From Pelagomonas calceolata (taxonomy: Eukaryota > Sar > Pelagophyceae > Pelagomonadales > Pelagomonadaceae): DNA of 64,000 bases. The notes under the pieces are model-generated. The model was not told the origin of the DNA, did no database searches, and saw only the letters and a program-made list of their open reading frames with translations. The position numbers and the translations under genes were made by a program. Positions 36,727 through 46,329 of this stretch are shown in pieces (the first letter of the stretch is position 1; every line of letters starts with the position of its first letter). Location of the stretch: NCBI GenBank assembly GCA_918797485.1, contig CAKKNE010000003.1, positions 4,712,001 through 4,776,000 of the forward strand, in the 5' to 3' direction.

Positions 36727-38303
36727 ATGCGCGTCCTGGCCGCGCTCTGTGTCGTCGCGCTAGACGCAGCGCGCGGCGCCCCCGACGCGGCCCAGGTCGC
36801 CAGGGTCCAGCAGCAAATCGCCGACACGCGACGGGAGATCCTCGAGCTCTACGGGGCGGACCTCGACGGGCTGAGCGAAGGCGTCGTGTTTCCGGGCGGC
36901 CCGCAGGGCCGGCAGCAGCTCGTCGAGCGGTTTCTGCGGGCCTTTGCGCTGGGGGATTCGTTCGTGATCGCGGTCGGCGGCATGAGCGACGTCGCCGGCC
37001 ACGGCAACTACTTCGAGGAGGCGTACCCGAACGTGTGCGGCGACGCGCTGCGGCCGGTCTTCGAGGCCGCGGGCGTGCGCTTCCAGGTGCGGAACATGGC
37101 CATGGGCGGCGTGCCGTCGTTTCCGAACTCGGTGTGCATGGCGGACAACTTCGGGGGCGACGCCGACGTGGTGGTGTGGGACTTCCGGATGGTCGAGCGC
37201 GACGTGCACAAGGGCGAGCTGTTCATCCGGCAGGCGTTGCTCATGCCGCGGGCGCCGTTCGTCATGTACAAGCGCTACCAGTCCTACCTGCGGAAGGACC
37301 TCAAGTACGCGTGGGAGCCGGCGGGGCTGCACGTCGTCGACGAGATGGCGGCCTACAACAAGCTGAAGAAGCGGTCGCCCGCCCTGCAGAACGACCGGTT
37401 CTGCGCCAAGGACCCGTGCCCATGCCCCGGTCAGGTCCGCTGGCACGCCGGCTTCAAGCTGCAGCGGTTCCGCGGGCCCCGGCGTGCAAGTCACGTTTCG
37501 GTGCGCCTTCAAACTGGACGCACCTCCACGATGGCCTAGAGGACGACGCCAGTACTCTCTCGGTCGATAACACTGGTTGATTTGCACGCAGGCGGGCACC
37601 ACATGGCGCTCGCCTACTTGGACCTCTTCGCGGACGCCGTGGCGACGTACGGCGCGCTTCTGGCGGACGGCGGTGCGCCGGGTCCCGACGACGCGCGCTG
37701 GACCATCCGGAGGCGACCCACCTTGCCGGAACCGTTCTCGAAGCCGCTGCAGGCGGCGTTCGGGTCGACGGCGTACCGCTGCGCGATGACGTGGCAGCCG
37801 CGCGTCGGGCGGGGCTTGCTGGACCTGGTGGACCCCCAGCTCGGCATCAACGGCTGGGAGCTCCGCCATCCCTCGGAGCGCACCAAGAAGGTCACCGAGC
37901 AGGGCCAGGGCCAGTGCATAAATCAAATTGTCGCCACCCGATTCCACGTGTTGATTTGTGCACAGGCCAGGGCGCGTGCCACTACCGCGACGAGAAGCGG
38001 AGCCTGGTCGGGAACGCCAAGTCGCACTGGGTCTTTTTCAACGTGCCCGGTGTGCGGGACGGCGGGTCGATCGCCTTCTGCGGCGACTTCGCCTCGCGGA
38101 AGTTCCAGGACTACGCGCTCATCGTCGTGAACCAGGAGGAAGTCATGGGCGAGCTCGAGCCGTGGCTCGAGTCGAAGACGCTGGGCGTCGCGTCGGCGTG
38201 CTTCTCCACGTCGCACAACGTCGTCGAGGGCGACAACGTCGTCGGCTTCCGCGTCGTGTCGGGCGACCTGTCCTTGGCGCTCACGCACCTCGTCTGGACC
38301 TAG
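36727..38303 (+). CDS. Secreted SGNH-hydrolase-like protein
   Basis: Exons are 36727..37471, 37592..37903 and 37966..38303, giving 464 residues. A signal peptide (MRVLAALCVVALDAARGAP) opens the protein. The block VIAVGGMSDVAGHGNYFEEAY with VRNMAMGGVPSFPN and then DADVVVWDFRMVE resembles the SGNH-esterase-like proteins common in algae, where GSSVTAGHDN carries the nucleophile; here a Ser remains at the same place (GGMSDVAGHGN). Conserved His/Asp partners are not certain. After intron 1 the text reads FRG|HHMALAYLDLF, so a C-terminal HxxxA block exists. A role in removing or adding acyl groups on surface glycans is a guess. Both introns are introners with clean target repeats. Confidence 0.65.
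37472..37591 (+). mobile_element. Introner-type intron in the SGNH-like gene, intron 1 (120 nt, GC-AG)
   Basis: Repeats GCGGGCCC (37472-37479) and GCGGGCAC (37592-37599) match at 7 of 8. The 112-bp element opens CGGCGTGCAAGTCAC and closes CTGGTTGATTTGCACGCAG. Exact removal gives LQRFRGHHMALAY in phase 1. A GT four bases into the element would also keep frame and add four codons. Confidence 0.85.
37904..37965 (+). mobile_element. Introner-type intron in the SGNH-like gene, intron 2 (62 nt, GC-AG)
   Basis: Perfect repeats GCCAGGGC at 37904-37911 and 37966-37973 flank a 54-bp element. Its ends are CAGTGCATAAATCAA and TTGATTTGTGCACAG, 13 of 15 complementary. Removal restores TEQGQGACHYRDE in phase 1. 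Confidence 0.9.
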
Positions 38304-39064
38304 GAGGGCGCGTGTAGGGTCTAGTTTGTGATCTATAGCAAGTTCCATCTCCAGCTCAGCTGATCATCTGTCGGGTCCGAGTCGTCGATGAGCCAGTTTG
38401 AGGGCTACTAGTATATGTCTGGACTGGTTCCTGTAGACAGTCCCACGGGGGGGGGGCTTTAGCACTACTACATGCGCGGCGACCTTGGAATATGATTGAG
38501 CGTCTAAGCCCGCCAGTAAATTACCGTAATTTGTAATTAATGCGGCATTTTACTTTAAGTACAGGGGGCGAAATCTGCGATTTGCGTTTGACACTGGGGC
38601 ACTAGAGCAATATGCAAGAAACTTGAACTTACCGAGGGGAGCCCCTTGGTCCAGACGTATACTATCATACGTATCAGGGCGGGAGCGCCGCGCCCCCGCC
38701 ACGCACCCTAGGGTAGTTGCCCGGCTTGTGGGCGCGTCACCGTGCGCCGGTAATACACAGCTCCACACTACTCTGTAGTTTGCTCTGTAATTGTTTATTA
38801 TGTATTTTACTTGCAATTTTAGACGTTGCGTTTCCAGGCGCTACATACGGGCTTGCTTGCTAGAACTTATCTGCCAAATAAGTAAAAATGCCTGTATAAA
38901 ACGGGTCTTCGACGCCAACCCTCAGAGCTCGAGCTGTCCTGCCTTGGAAAAACCCGTTTTAGCTCTAAATAATTCTTTGGGGCTTAGTGCTATAGCACTA
39001 ATGTCTCGAGAGCCGATTCGACTAATAACGACACGAGCCATCCTCTGAAACACGAACGCCACAT
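38304..39064. other. Intergenic, AT-rich
   Basis: Contains the 3' flank of the SGNH-like gene, an 8-base G-run near 38450 and AT-rich stretches (38515-38560, 38780-38830). No gene is recognised. Confidence 0.4.
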
Positions 39065-40123
39065 ATGCACGCAACGGAGTACACGCTGCCGCGGCGCCCG
39101 GCTCCTCCCCAGGCGCTCGGCACGCCGGTGACCAGCCTGCCCGGCGCGACGCGCGTCGACGAGGTCCCGACGCCCGCGCCGCCCGCCGACGCCGACGCGC
39201 CGCCCGCCCGCGCGTCCGACAAATCGCCGCCGCCGCCGCCGCCGCGCGCGCGGCCCAAGGCGGCGCGGCGGCGCGGCGGCCTCCTCGACGGCGTCGCGGC
39301 GACGGCGGCGTTCGCGACGCGGCACGCGGTCGTGCGGCCGCTGCTCGCGGCCGCGCCCCTGGCGTACCACCTCCTCCCGGAGCACGTGGCGGCGGAGCTC
39401 GTCGCGGACGTGGTGGCGTGCGTCGCGGCGCTGGCGAGCGTCTTCCTCCAGTCGGCCGAGGGCGCGGCGTTCGAGGCGGCGTGCCGCGACGCCTTCGAGG
39501 ACGCGTTCCGCGCGGCGAGCTCGCCCGAGGGCCGCAAGCTGGCCGTCGGCGGGACGACGCTCGCGATCCGGGCGTTCGAGGCGTTCGCCTCGGAGGAGAG
39601 CCGGGCGCTCATGGACGCGGGCGAAGCGGTCGCGCTCGACGCGCTGGACCTGCTCGCCACGCCGGAGGCGCGCGACGCCGTCCGGGGCGCCCGGAGCGCC
39701 CTCGGCGCGCTCGCCGTCGTCCTCGACACGCCGCGGTGCAAGCAGGCCGTGGCGGGCGCCGTCGAGGACATCTGCGAAAATCTGCGCGCGCACCGCGACG
39801 GCGACGACGACCGCCGGCCTCCGCGACGGCCCGCGCGCGTCCCGTCGGACACGTTCGCCGAGGCGCCGTCGTCCTCCGACGAGTCCGACCGCGGGACCCC
39901 GGCCGCGAGCCCCGCGACGGACGCACTCCGCGGCCTGCTCGCGCGGCACCGGCGGCGGGCCGTCGCCGCGCGGCCGCGCTCGCTGTGCCGCCTCGTCGCC
40001 GCGGGCTGCTTCCTCGTCGCCGTGCTCGCCCTCTCGGGCGTCGGCGCCGCGTTCCTCTCGTATCATGTCCTCGGACCACGCGTCGTCCGCGCCTACAACA
40101 TCATCGTCCACGACGAGCTTTGA
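39065..40123 (+). CDS. Unknown protein with one C-terminal membrane helix
   Basis: 352 residues. The first 75 are Pro/Ala-rich with a poly-Pro run and look disordered. Residues about 78-255 are Ala-rich helices (HVAAELVADVVACVAALASV, EAACRDAFEDAFRAA, VGGTTLAIRAFEAFA). A Ser/Asp linker follows, and near the end LCRLVAAGCFLVAVLALSGV forms a single membrane segment with a short tail. It could be a tail-anchored protein facing the cytosol. I recognise no family. Strong third-position GC supports it as real. It ends 50 bases from the convergent nucleoside-hydrolase-like gene. Confidence 0.5.
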   Translation: MHATEYTLPRRPAPPQALGTPVTSLPGATRVDEVPTPAPPADADAPPARASDKSPPPPPPRARPKAARRRGGLLDGVAATAAFATRHAVVRPLLAAAPLAYHLLPEHVAAELVADVVACVAALASVFLQSAEGAAFEAACRDAFEDAFRAASSPEGRKLAVGGTTLAIRAFEAFASEESRALMDAGEAVALDALDLLATPEARDAVRGARSALGALAVVLDTPRCKQAVAGAVEDICENLRAHRDGDDDRRPPRRPARVPSDTFAEAPSSSDESDRGTPAASPATDALRGLLARHRRRAVAARPRSLCRLVAAGCFLVAVLALSGVGAAFLSYHVLGPRVVRAYNIIVHDEL

Positions 40124-40173
40124 TGAGAGTAAGTAGTCATATTCCTAGTTCCGTGGTGGTACTGCAGAAAAAT

Positions 40174-41639
40174 CTACTTATGGAACGCCGGCGCGGTGAC
40201 GCGTCGCCTCGTCCCGAGGAGCGGCGACGCGGGCCGCGGCGGCTTCGTCGTTCCGCCGCCGCCGCCGGGGACCTGCCGCGTCGACATCGCCGCCCTAGGT
40301 CCGGGCCGAGCGTAGCCGTGACGGTGGGTGATGACGACGGCTCCGTAGTCGGCCGTCGCGGCGTTGGCGCCCTCGTCCTCTCCCGGCACGCGCCGCGGGC
40401 CTTCGCTCCGCGGGCGGGGGCGGTGCTGGCGTTTGTGCTCCTTGGCCTTGTGGGCGCCCTGGGGGCACCACGGCCCGTCCGCGACCGTCTTGACGACGAC
40501 GTCCCGGACCAGCGACGCGTCCGCGGCGTCGGCCCAACCCTCGACGACGTCCACGTACAGGAGACCGCGCCGCTCGTCGTCGACGTCTTCGAGCGCCCCG
40601 TCGACGACGTCGACGGCCGCCTCCCGCACGTCGAGCGCGACCTCGGGCGCCGCGCCGGGCGGCGGGCATGCCACGAACGCGTAGATGGAGCTCTCGAGGA
40701 ACCCCCGTAGCGCGACGTCGCCGCCGAACGCGCGCCCCGCCGCAAGCTGCGCTTGGGCGAGCGCGAGGGCCGCTTGCGAGTCGGCGCACAGGAACGGATC
40801 CCGCGCAGACGCGTCCTCGAGCGACGGCCCGAGCGCCGCGGCGCACGCGCCGCGCCGCGCGACCAGACCCGACGACGCGGCGCTCAGGACGCGCTTTGCG
40901 CGGTCGCCCGGCTCGTCGAGCGCGCGCACCGCGGCGACGCGCGCCCCCCCGCGCCGGGCGAAGACGTCCTCGTCCAGGTCCAGCAGTCGCTCCACGTTTT
41001 CTAGGCTCCCGAGGCACAGGACCACCGCCTCGGTGTCGTCCACACGCGAATCGAGCGCGTCGCGCAGCCGCACGATCGGGTCGTACGCCGGGTAGCCGCC
41101 CCGGGCAAGTTGCTGCCGGTCGTCGAATTTCTTCGCCCAGTCCCGCAGCAGGGGGTTCGGGCCACACCTCGGGTGGTACTGAGAGCAGGGCCGCAGCACC
41201 CCATCATCGCCAGCCTCCAGCCACGGCTCTGAAGGGCCGGTTGGCCCCGCCCCGACCTGTGTGCAAATCAACCGATGCGTCCGACGGACGCTTCGGCGGG
41301 CGCGCTGGCTGAAATCGTGTGGACGGTCTGCGAAGGCGGCCTCATTTTTGATTCCGCGCAGGCCCCGACCTCAACATCCGCCCGGCCGCAATGCGCCAGA
41401 AACTTGCTGATAACTCGTAGCTTGGCTCTCGTGTCGCCGCCCGTGGCTAGCACGTAGCGTAGGTCCACGTTGGGTGCGCTCAGCAGATAGGCGATGGCCC
41501 AGAGGTCGCCGAGGCAATTCGCGAGCTCGCAATCAACGACGACACACGTCCGGCCCGACGACGTGGGCGCCGCCCGATGCTTTTGCACCGTTTCTGTGGT
41601 GGACACCGTGCAAAGGTCTTCCTCGATCAGGTAGCCCAT
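40174..41639 (-). CDS. Nucleoside-hydrolase-like protein with degraded metal site
   Basis: Exons on the minus strand are 41639..41370 and 41256..40174, giving 450 residues. The layout is that of inosine-uridine nucleoside hydrolases: VVVDCELANCLGDLWAIAYLL near the start, LRYVLATGGDTRAKLRVISKF, GRADVEVGAG and AVVLCLGSLENVERLL. In active enzymes the first block is DTDxGxDVDDALA, whose Asp residues bind calcium; here only the first and last Asp of that set remain (D-C-E-L-A-N-C-L-G-D). Catalysis as a hydrolase is therefore doubtful, and a binding or regulatory role is possible. The C-terminal 60 residues are basic and low-complexity. The ATG at 41639 is chosen because the upstream extension starts with GTG. 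Confidence 0.6.
41257..41369 (-). mobile_element. Introner-type intron in the nucleoside-hydrolase-like gene (113 nt, GT-AG)
   Basis: On the minus strand perfect repeats GTCGGGGC (41369-41362 and 41256-41249) flank a 105-bp element. It ends TTGATTTGCACACAG and opens CTGCGCGGAATCAA. Removal restores ADVE|VGAGPTG in phase 0. On the plus strand the same repeat starts GC and the element also ends CAG, so it could be spliced in either direction. Confidence 0.9.
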
Positions 41640-41689
41640 GGTCCCCACAGCGTTGTTACAGCGTCGGCTGCCCGATATGGCGGCGCAGC

Positions 41690-41945
41690 GTTACGTAAAG
41701 TACCGTACCTACGGTACCTACGGTACCTACCGTAGGTACGGTACCGTAGGTACGGTACCTACGGTACCTACGGAAGCACTGGCAAGGGTCCTAAGCTGCC
41801 ACGCGAGAGGCTGCCCTTGTACCCGGCGAGAGTACTCGAGTGTTGGGATAAAAAGTTGGCAATAGAACAACTGTGTGTGGACTCAGGCTCAAATTAGAGA
41901 GCCTGAGTGGGAGAATACATATCTAAGAGGGGTTTCAAGGAATAT
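41690..41945. mobile_element. Partial GTACC-ended element
   Basis: Starts with GCGCAGCGTTACGTAAAGTACC at 41684-41705, then an array of CTACGGTACC/GGTACCGTAGG copies to about 41775. It continues with AAGGGTCCTAAGCTGCC and GAGAATACATATCTAAGAGG, which are diverged forms of the blocks in the 29-kb and 46-kb elements. The array starts about 50 bases upstream of the nucleoside-hydrolase-like start codon. Confidence 0.6.
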
Positions 41946-42146
41946 TTTCCTTATGTACATACGTATTGTTTGGTTCTCCTAGTAGGTCTACTTCCTACCT
42001 GCGTCTTTCCCCTAGTTGGGGAGCACACCAGTGCTCGTCCGAGGGATTGTGTGCTCCGGGCGCTGAACACGCGTCATCCGCGTGCGTAGACCGCAGAGCT
42101 CTGACTTTCATTCGAAACTCGACACCACAATTGGCTTCTCTGGGCC

Positions 42147-42929
42147 ATGACGACGCCCGTGCCGAGCGGACCAACGTCCGACGGCGAAATCCTCGTCGCC
42201 GGGGCGGGTGACGCGCGGGCGAATGGCGTCTATGCTCGCTGCGGCACACAAAACGACGCCCCGCGGTGGCGGCACGTCGACCGCAGTTGGCTCTGCATCC
42301 TGCGCGACGGCAGCAGCTGGTGGATCGGCGACGAGAGGGCGGCGCGCGAGGACCTGTACTGGATGGACGCGGCCGCGCCGGGCGCCTGGAACGTGTGCCC
42401 GTGCGACGACCGGACGCACCGTCATTTCAAAGGGTCGGCGCCTGCGCCCGCGCTGTCGTGGCACGATCCTCGCGCGCCGACGCCGACGCCGGCCTGCGGC
42501 CGACCTGTTTTCGCGACCGAGGAGTGCCCCGTCTGCCTGGCGCCGCCCGTCGCAGCCGCGCGCGCGCCCTGCGGCCACGTGGCGTGCGCGCTGTGCCTCG
42601 CGCGCGCGCGCGCGCACGCGTCGACCGGCGGGGTCGACGGCTGCATCCGGTGCCCGCTCTGTCGCGCGCCGTTCGCACTCGAGGGGGCGACGCACCTTGC
42701 GTCGAACCGGCCGCTCCTCGAGGCGCTCCCGGCTGTCGCGCGCGACGGCGAGCGGCCGCTCGTCGGCGCGGCGCGCCCACGCGCGCTTTCGAACCCGCTC
42801 TCGCCCTCCACCCGGGCCGCGGCCGCGCGTGGCCCGGCTCCGCCGCAGCCGGCGCCACCGACGCGCCAGCGGCCGTCCGTGGGCCGCCGACTCCGTGCGC
42901 GCCTGGCCGCGCTCGTCCTGGGCCGCTGA
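42147..42929 (+). CDS. RING-finger protein, probable E3 ubiquitin ligase
   Basis: 260 residues. A C3HC4 RING is complete: CPVCLAPPVAAARAPCGHVAC, then CLARAR, then CIRCPLC. Upstream, residues 15-85 (ILVAGAGDARANGVYARCG, then WLCILRDGSSWWIGD, then DLYWMDAA) form a small Trp-rich beta domain seen in many algal proteins, with AGxxANGVY and WWIGD as its marks; it may bind a ligand or substrate. The C-terminal 70 residues are Pro/Arg-rich and disordered. It probably transfers ubiquitin to an unknown target. The ATG at 42147 has no stronger rival. Confidence 0.75.
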   Translation: MTTPVPSGPTSDGEILVAGAGDARANGVYARCGTQNDAPRWRHVDRSWLCILRDGSSWWIGDERAAREDLYWMDAAAPGAWNVCPCDDRTHRHFKGSAPAPALSWHDPRAPTPTPACGRPVFATEECPVCLAPPVAAARAPCGHVACALCLARARAHASTGGVDGCIRCPLCRAPFALEGATHLASNRPLLEALPAVARDGERPLVGAARPRALSNPLSPSTRAAAARGPAPPQPAPPTRQRPSVGRRLRARLAALVLGR

Positions 42930-43096
42930 CTCGGAGACATCCCGCCCGCCGCCGCGCTTGCCGCGACGGTCACATTTGAAACGCATGCGGTCCATTACTC
43001 GGGACCGGTAAAGTTAAGCCGGAGAGGCCCGGGCGGCCCGGGGCGGGGGGACAGAAAGTTGTCTGCCAGGACACAAATATACACAACAGCCTGTTT

Positions 43097-44473
43097 CTAT
43101 ATCTCGCAGGGCCGCGCTTCGGCCGCCGCGCGCGCGGCGCCCGCGTGGTCGCCGTCGAGCGCGCTGGTGACGGCGCTCGCCAGCGCGCCGACGTTCGCGC
43201 CGAGGCGCTCGGACCTGAACCAGCCGCGCCGCGTCGAGCGCTTCGCCGTCAGGTCGACGTCCGGGTCGTCGACGCATAGGCAGAACGACACGAAGCCGTA
43301 CGCGTACGCCGCAGCGAACGGCAGGAACGTGTGGCCGAGCGTGCCGGCGTCGGGCGCGCGCGGCGCCGAGCGGCCGCACGCGGTCAGTTCGACCGTCGTG
43401 GCGGTGTCGCGCGTGAAAATTAAGTTGCCTCCGACCGCGGCGCCGAAGACGCCGACGACGGCGCGCGCGCGGTACACAGCGCGCACCTGCCCGCAGAACG
43501 ATAATGCGCCGAGCTCCGCGACGTCGAGGCGCAGGCCCTTGTTCTGCGCGACGCCGTCGAGGGCGGCAATGACGGCTTCGTGATTTCCCAGACGTCGCGA
43601 CCCCTCTCGCGACGCACCGTGGACGACGTAGAGGACCGTCGTCGCCGGCGCTTCGAGCTCGACGCCGCAGCGTCGCAGCGCCGCGGCTCTCGCGTGCCTC
43701 GCCGTATGCGCGTCGCCGACGTGTTGCGCGGCCTTCTGCACTAGTCCTCGCACGCACACCACCTCGCCCGGTCGCGGCGAAAAACCGCGCGTGCCCGTCG
43801 ACGCGGCGACCGCCTCGGAAAGCTCCCGAACCCAAGGTAGAGGCGGTTGGGGATTTCGAGGCGCCAGATACAGCGAGTAGAGGACCTCCTGTTCGCCGCC
43901 GCACGCCCACGCGCCGGCGAACGCCCGAAGAAAGAGCACGTCGCGGACGGCGTGGCCGACGTTCGCGAGCCGGTCGGAGAGGAGGACGACGATCGCGTCG
44001 ACCCATCGAGCCTCCGCGACCCGCGCCGGCGCCGCCTCCTCGAGATCGACGTGCTCGTGGTCGTGCGGCCTGCCGCGCCTATTCAAGGCGCCGCAGCGCT
44101 TGTAAAGGCGCCACCTCTGCGCCGCGCGTCGCGTCTTGGCGGCGTAGGGCGCGACGGCCGAAAATCTTCGCGAAATCGCGGCTCCGCGCGTGCCGTTGCG
44201 CCGCTCGACGCGGCGCGGCGCGCACCACGCCCGGCGCAGATCGCGCGCCCCGTCGTCGCCGGCCGCGAACCACGTCGAACGCCGGCCGTCGCGCGATTGC
44301 GAGACACACGCGCCGCGGCTGGCGACGACCTGGTCCGCGGCGAAGACGGCCGTCGCAGGTCCTGGTGAGTCGAAAAAGGCCCGCAGGGCCTTGGAGGCCG
44401 GCTCGCAGTCCCCAGCAGCCGCCCGGGACAGCGCGAGGCAGCAAGAAAGGAGGCTCGCCTGGCGCGGGGTCAT
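43097..44473 (-). CDS. GT61/DUF563-like glycosyltransferase
   Basis: 458 residues from the ATG that opens a signal peptide (MTPRQASLLSCCLALSRAAAG). The C-terminal part has the GT61 pattern: RAVVGVFGAAVGGNLIFTRD followed by TATTVELTACG, compared with VGxHGAGLTN...PPGxxxVEL in the family. Other blocks are VLYVVHGASREGSRRLGNHE and DVLFLRAFAGAW. The classical HGAG is changed to FGAA, which suggests a distant branch. Probably Golgi and acting on a secreted or surface glycan. A longer frame upstream of this ATG is not conserved in character. Confidence 0.65.
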   Translation of the reverse strand: MTPRQASLLSCCLALSRAAAGDCEPASKALRAFFDSPGPATAVFAADQVVASRGACVSQSRDGRRSTWFAAGDDGARDLRRAWCAPRRVERRNGTRGAAISRRFSAVAPYAAKTRRAAQRWRLYKRCGALNRRGRPHDHEHVDLEEAAPARVAEARWVDAIVVLLSDRLANVGHAVRDVLFLRAFAGAWACGGEQEVLYSLYLAPRNPQPPLPWVRELSEAVAASTGTRGFSPRPGEVVCVRGLVQKAAQHVGDAHTARHARAAALRRCGVELEAPATTVLYVVHGASREGSRRLGNHEAVIAALDGVAQNKGLRLDVAELGALSFCGQVRAVYRARAVVGVFGAAVGGNLIFTRDTATTVELTACGRSAPRAPDAGTLGHTFLPFAAAYAYGFVSFCLCVDDPDVDLTAKRSTRRGWFRSERLGANVGALASAVTSALDGDHAGAARAAAEARPCEI

Positions 44474-44900
44474 GGCCGGGAGGTGCCTACATGGTCGCGC
44501 TCCTTTTCGTTGGCTGATGGCTGCCTCCCATGCGCCGTGCAGCTGCAAATACCTAGCTAGGTTCGTGCCCGTAAGGAGGGGGGTCTGGGGAGAATTAGAT
44601 TGGGAAATACATTCCGAGGCTTCAAAAGACCCTTGAGGCTCCCGCCAGCAGGCTTGGCCGGCGGGTGACCGCATCGCGGTCATCGAGGGGGCTGAAGGTG
44701 CCTTTTTTGGAGCGCTAATTAATGATTTTAATTCCATTCGTCTCGACAGCCGCTACAGGACGGCCCGCCGCTGGGTCCATTGAAGCAGCCATGCGCCGTC
44801 CGCGCCGAGGATGTTGGGGGTCCGAGTCACCGTGACGGTCGTAGCGGACCGTAGTAGCGGCAATATCGTCACACCTAGTGGCTCGCTACAAGATACTTTC

Positions 44901-44928
44901 TGCCCCGTACCGTTAACGGTACGGGGCA
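44901..44928. repeat. Perfect 28-bp palindrome 1
   Basis: The 28 bases equal their own reverse complement. Core: GTACCG, then TTAA, then CGGTAC; outer arms TGCCCC and GGGGCA. Confidence 0.95.
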
Positions 44929-45160
44929 CACAGGCCCTAGTGCACTATAGTGAGTTTTGCGCCACTAGCATTTAAGCTGTTTTGCGCCGCTCGTCAGAAC
45001 GCTGTTCTTACGAAAACGACGCGCAAGGCCGCTACGATGCGATTCGTAGTATCCCCGTGTGTTCTAGGTTGTATTAAGGGGAGTTACGCGGGTTTATTTC
45101 GGGAATTCAACTTCAACCACGTCATTTTTGAACTTGAAGTCAAAGTTGCACTTGAGTTTT

Positions 45161-45188
45161 ACTAATGTACCGCTAGCGGTACATTAGT
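45161..45188. repeat. Perfect 28-bp palindrome 2
   Basis: The 28 bases equal their own reverse complement. Core: GTACCG, then CTAG, then CGGTAC; outer arms ACTAAT and ATTAGT. It has the same size and GTACCG core as palindrome 1, but different arms and centre. Confidence 0.95.
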
Positions 45189-45243
45189 TGGGATGCTGGC
45201 AGTACCATGCTGCCGGCTTCAAGTTAACGTTTTCCACACTTAT

Positions 45244-46218
45244 TCATCTATTTAGCAGGGCGAGGACCTCGAGCCCCTCCCGCAGCGCCCTCCGGTCGGC
45301 GTACGCCCAAACAGCCCGGTCGAGCTCGTTCAGATCCGCGAGCAGCGCCAACTCCGCGGTGCTTAGGATGTCCGTCGGGGCCTTCTCCCCAGCGTGGTGC
45401 TCGTTAATGGCTGCATTCGAGAAGTTCGTCCAGCCCAGAACGGAGTGCCTAAAGAGGCGGCGGGCGTCCGCCGTGTGGTCATTGATGTAGTCGAGGGATG
45501 TGACGAATTTGAAGGTCTCGAGGCGCGCCAGCGCCGTGTCGAGGTCAGAGGTGCACGTGGCCCCGAAGGCGCCCTCGTACACGGACGTGTTGGCGGCGAG
45601 CGCGCGCGTGTAAAAGTTGTCTAGCTGGGCGACCTGGGCCGCTTCCTCGGCGTCGCGCAGGCGACTGAGGATGCTGTCCCGCCGCCCAACGTCGGCCGGC
45701 GCGACCGCGCCCGCGGCGCCCGGGGGCCCCACCAGCGGCAGGAGCTCCCGCAGCGCGTCGAGGATCTTCTTGTTCGTGCCCCAGATGACCCGCCGCGAGA
45801 GGTGGCGCGAGACGGGCTCCCGGACGATGACCACATAATCATAAAGGTCCGGGCACCACTCGCCGCTGAGGATGCCGCGCTCGAGGCCGACGAACGAAGG
45901 TTTGCTGACCGTGATCTCATGCCGCCTCTCGGCGCAGTCGCGTACGATGATGTGGTGCGGCGACGTGCCGCCGTCGCCGTAGTGGTTGCAGGCAGAGCCC
46001 CAGACGCGCTCACAGTTCACCTTGGCCAGGTGGCAAAAGTACGTGCCCGCGCCGTGCTGGAAGTGCAAGTTGAGCAGCACCTTTTTGCGCCGGTGCGTCT
46101 GCGCCTCTGGCACCGTCCCGTTGGCGGTCGCTTTGCACAGCTTGTCGTAGTCCGCGTATTGAGTGCGCAGCCCCACCGCGGCCGTCGCGGCCACCGCGGC
46201 CAGGACCACGACGCGCAT
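45244..46218 (-). CDS. Golgi-type sulfotransferase
   Basis: 324 residues with an N-terminal signal or anchor (MRVVVLAAVAATAAVGL). FQHGAGTYFCHLAK corresponds to the 5'-phosphosulfate loop, where related enzymes have a KxGGTxL-type loop, and DYVVIVREPVSRHLSRRVIW is the 3'-phosphate block RDPxxRxxS. Several Cys and Asn-x-Ser/Thr sites (NTSVY, NFSNA) fit a lumenal enzyme. It should use PAPS to sulfate a glycan. The PSB Lys is not obvious in the loop (HGAGTYF), so activity is likely but not certain. Confidence 0.65.
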   Translation of the reverse strand: MRVVVLAAVAATAAVGLRTQYADYDKLCKATANGTVPEAQTHRRKKVLLNLHFQHGAGTYFCHLAKVNCERVWGSACNHYGDGGTSPHHIIVRDCAERRHEITVSKPSFVGLERGILSGEWCPDLYDYVVIVREPVSRHLSRRVIWGTNKKILDALRELLPLVGPPGAAGAVAPADVGRRDSILSRLRDAEEAAQVAQLDNFYTRALAANTSVYEGAFGATCTSDLDTALARLETFKFVTSLDYINDHTADARRLFRHSVLGWTNFSNAAINEHHAGEKAPTDILSTAELALLADLNELDRAVWAYADRRALREGLEVLALLNR

Positions 46219-46329
46219 GAGCGCTGATTCTTATTTACGGGCGCACGGCACCGCGCAAGCGCCACACTATTTCTGACGGGGAGGCTGCCCCCCGCGGACT
46301 CCGGGTCGAGAGTCATCGGCCCCGTAGGT

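Larger units (their letters stand above)
44474..45243. other. Intergenic with two large palindromes
   Basis: No gene is recognised. GC is lower than in the flanking genes. Two perfect 28-bp palindromes (44901-44928 and 45161-45188) are its main structure. An AT-rich spacer with CTTGAAGTCAAAGTTGCACTTGAG lies just before the second. Confidence 0.5.
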
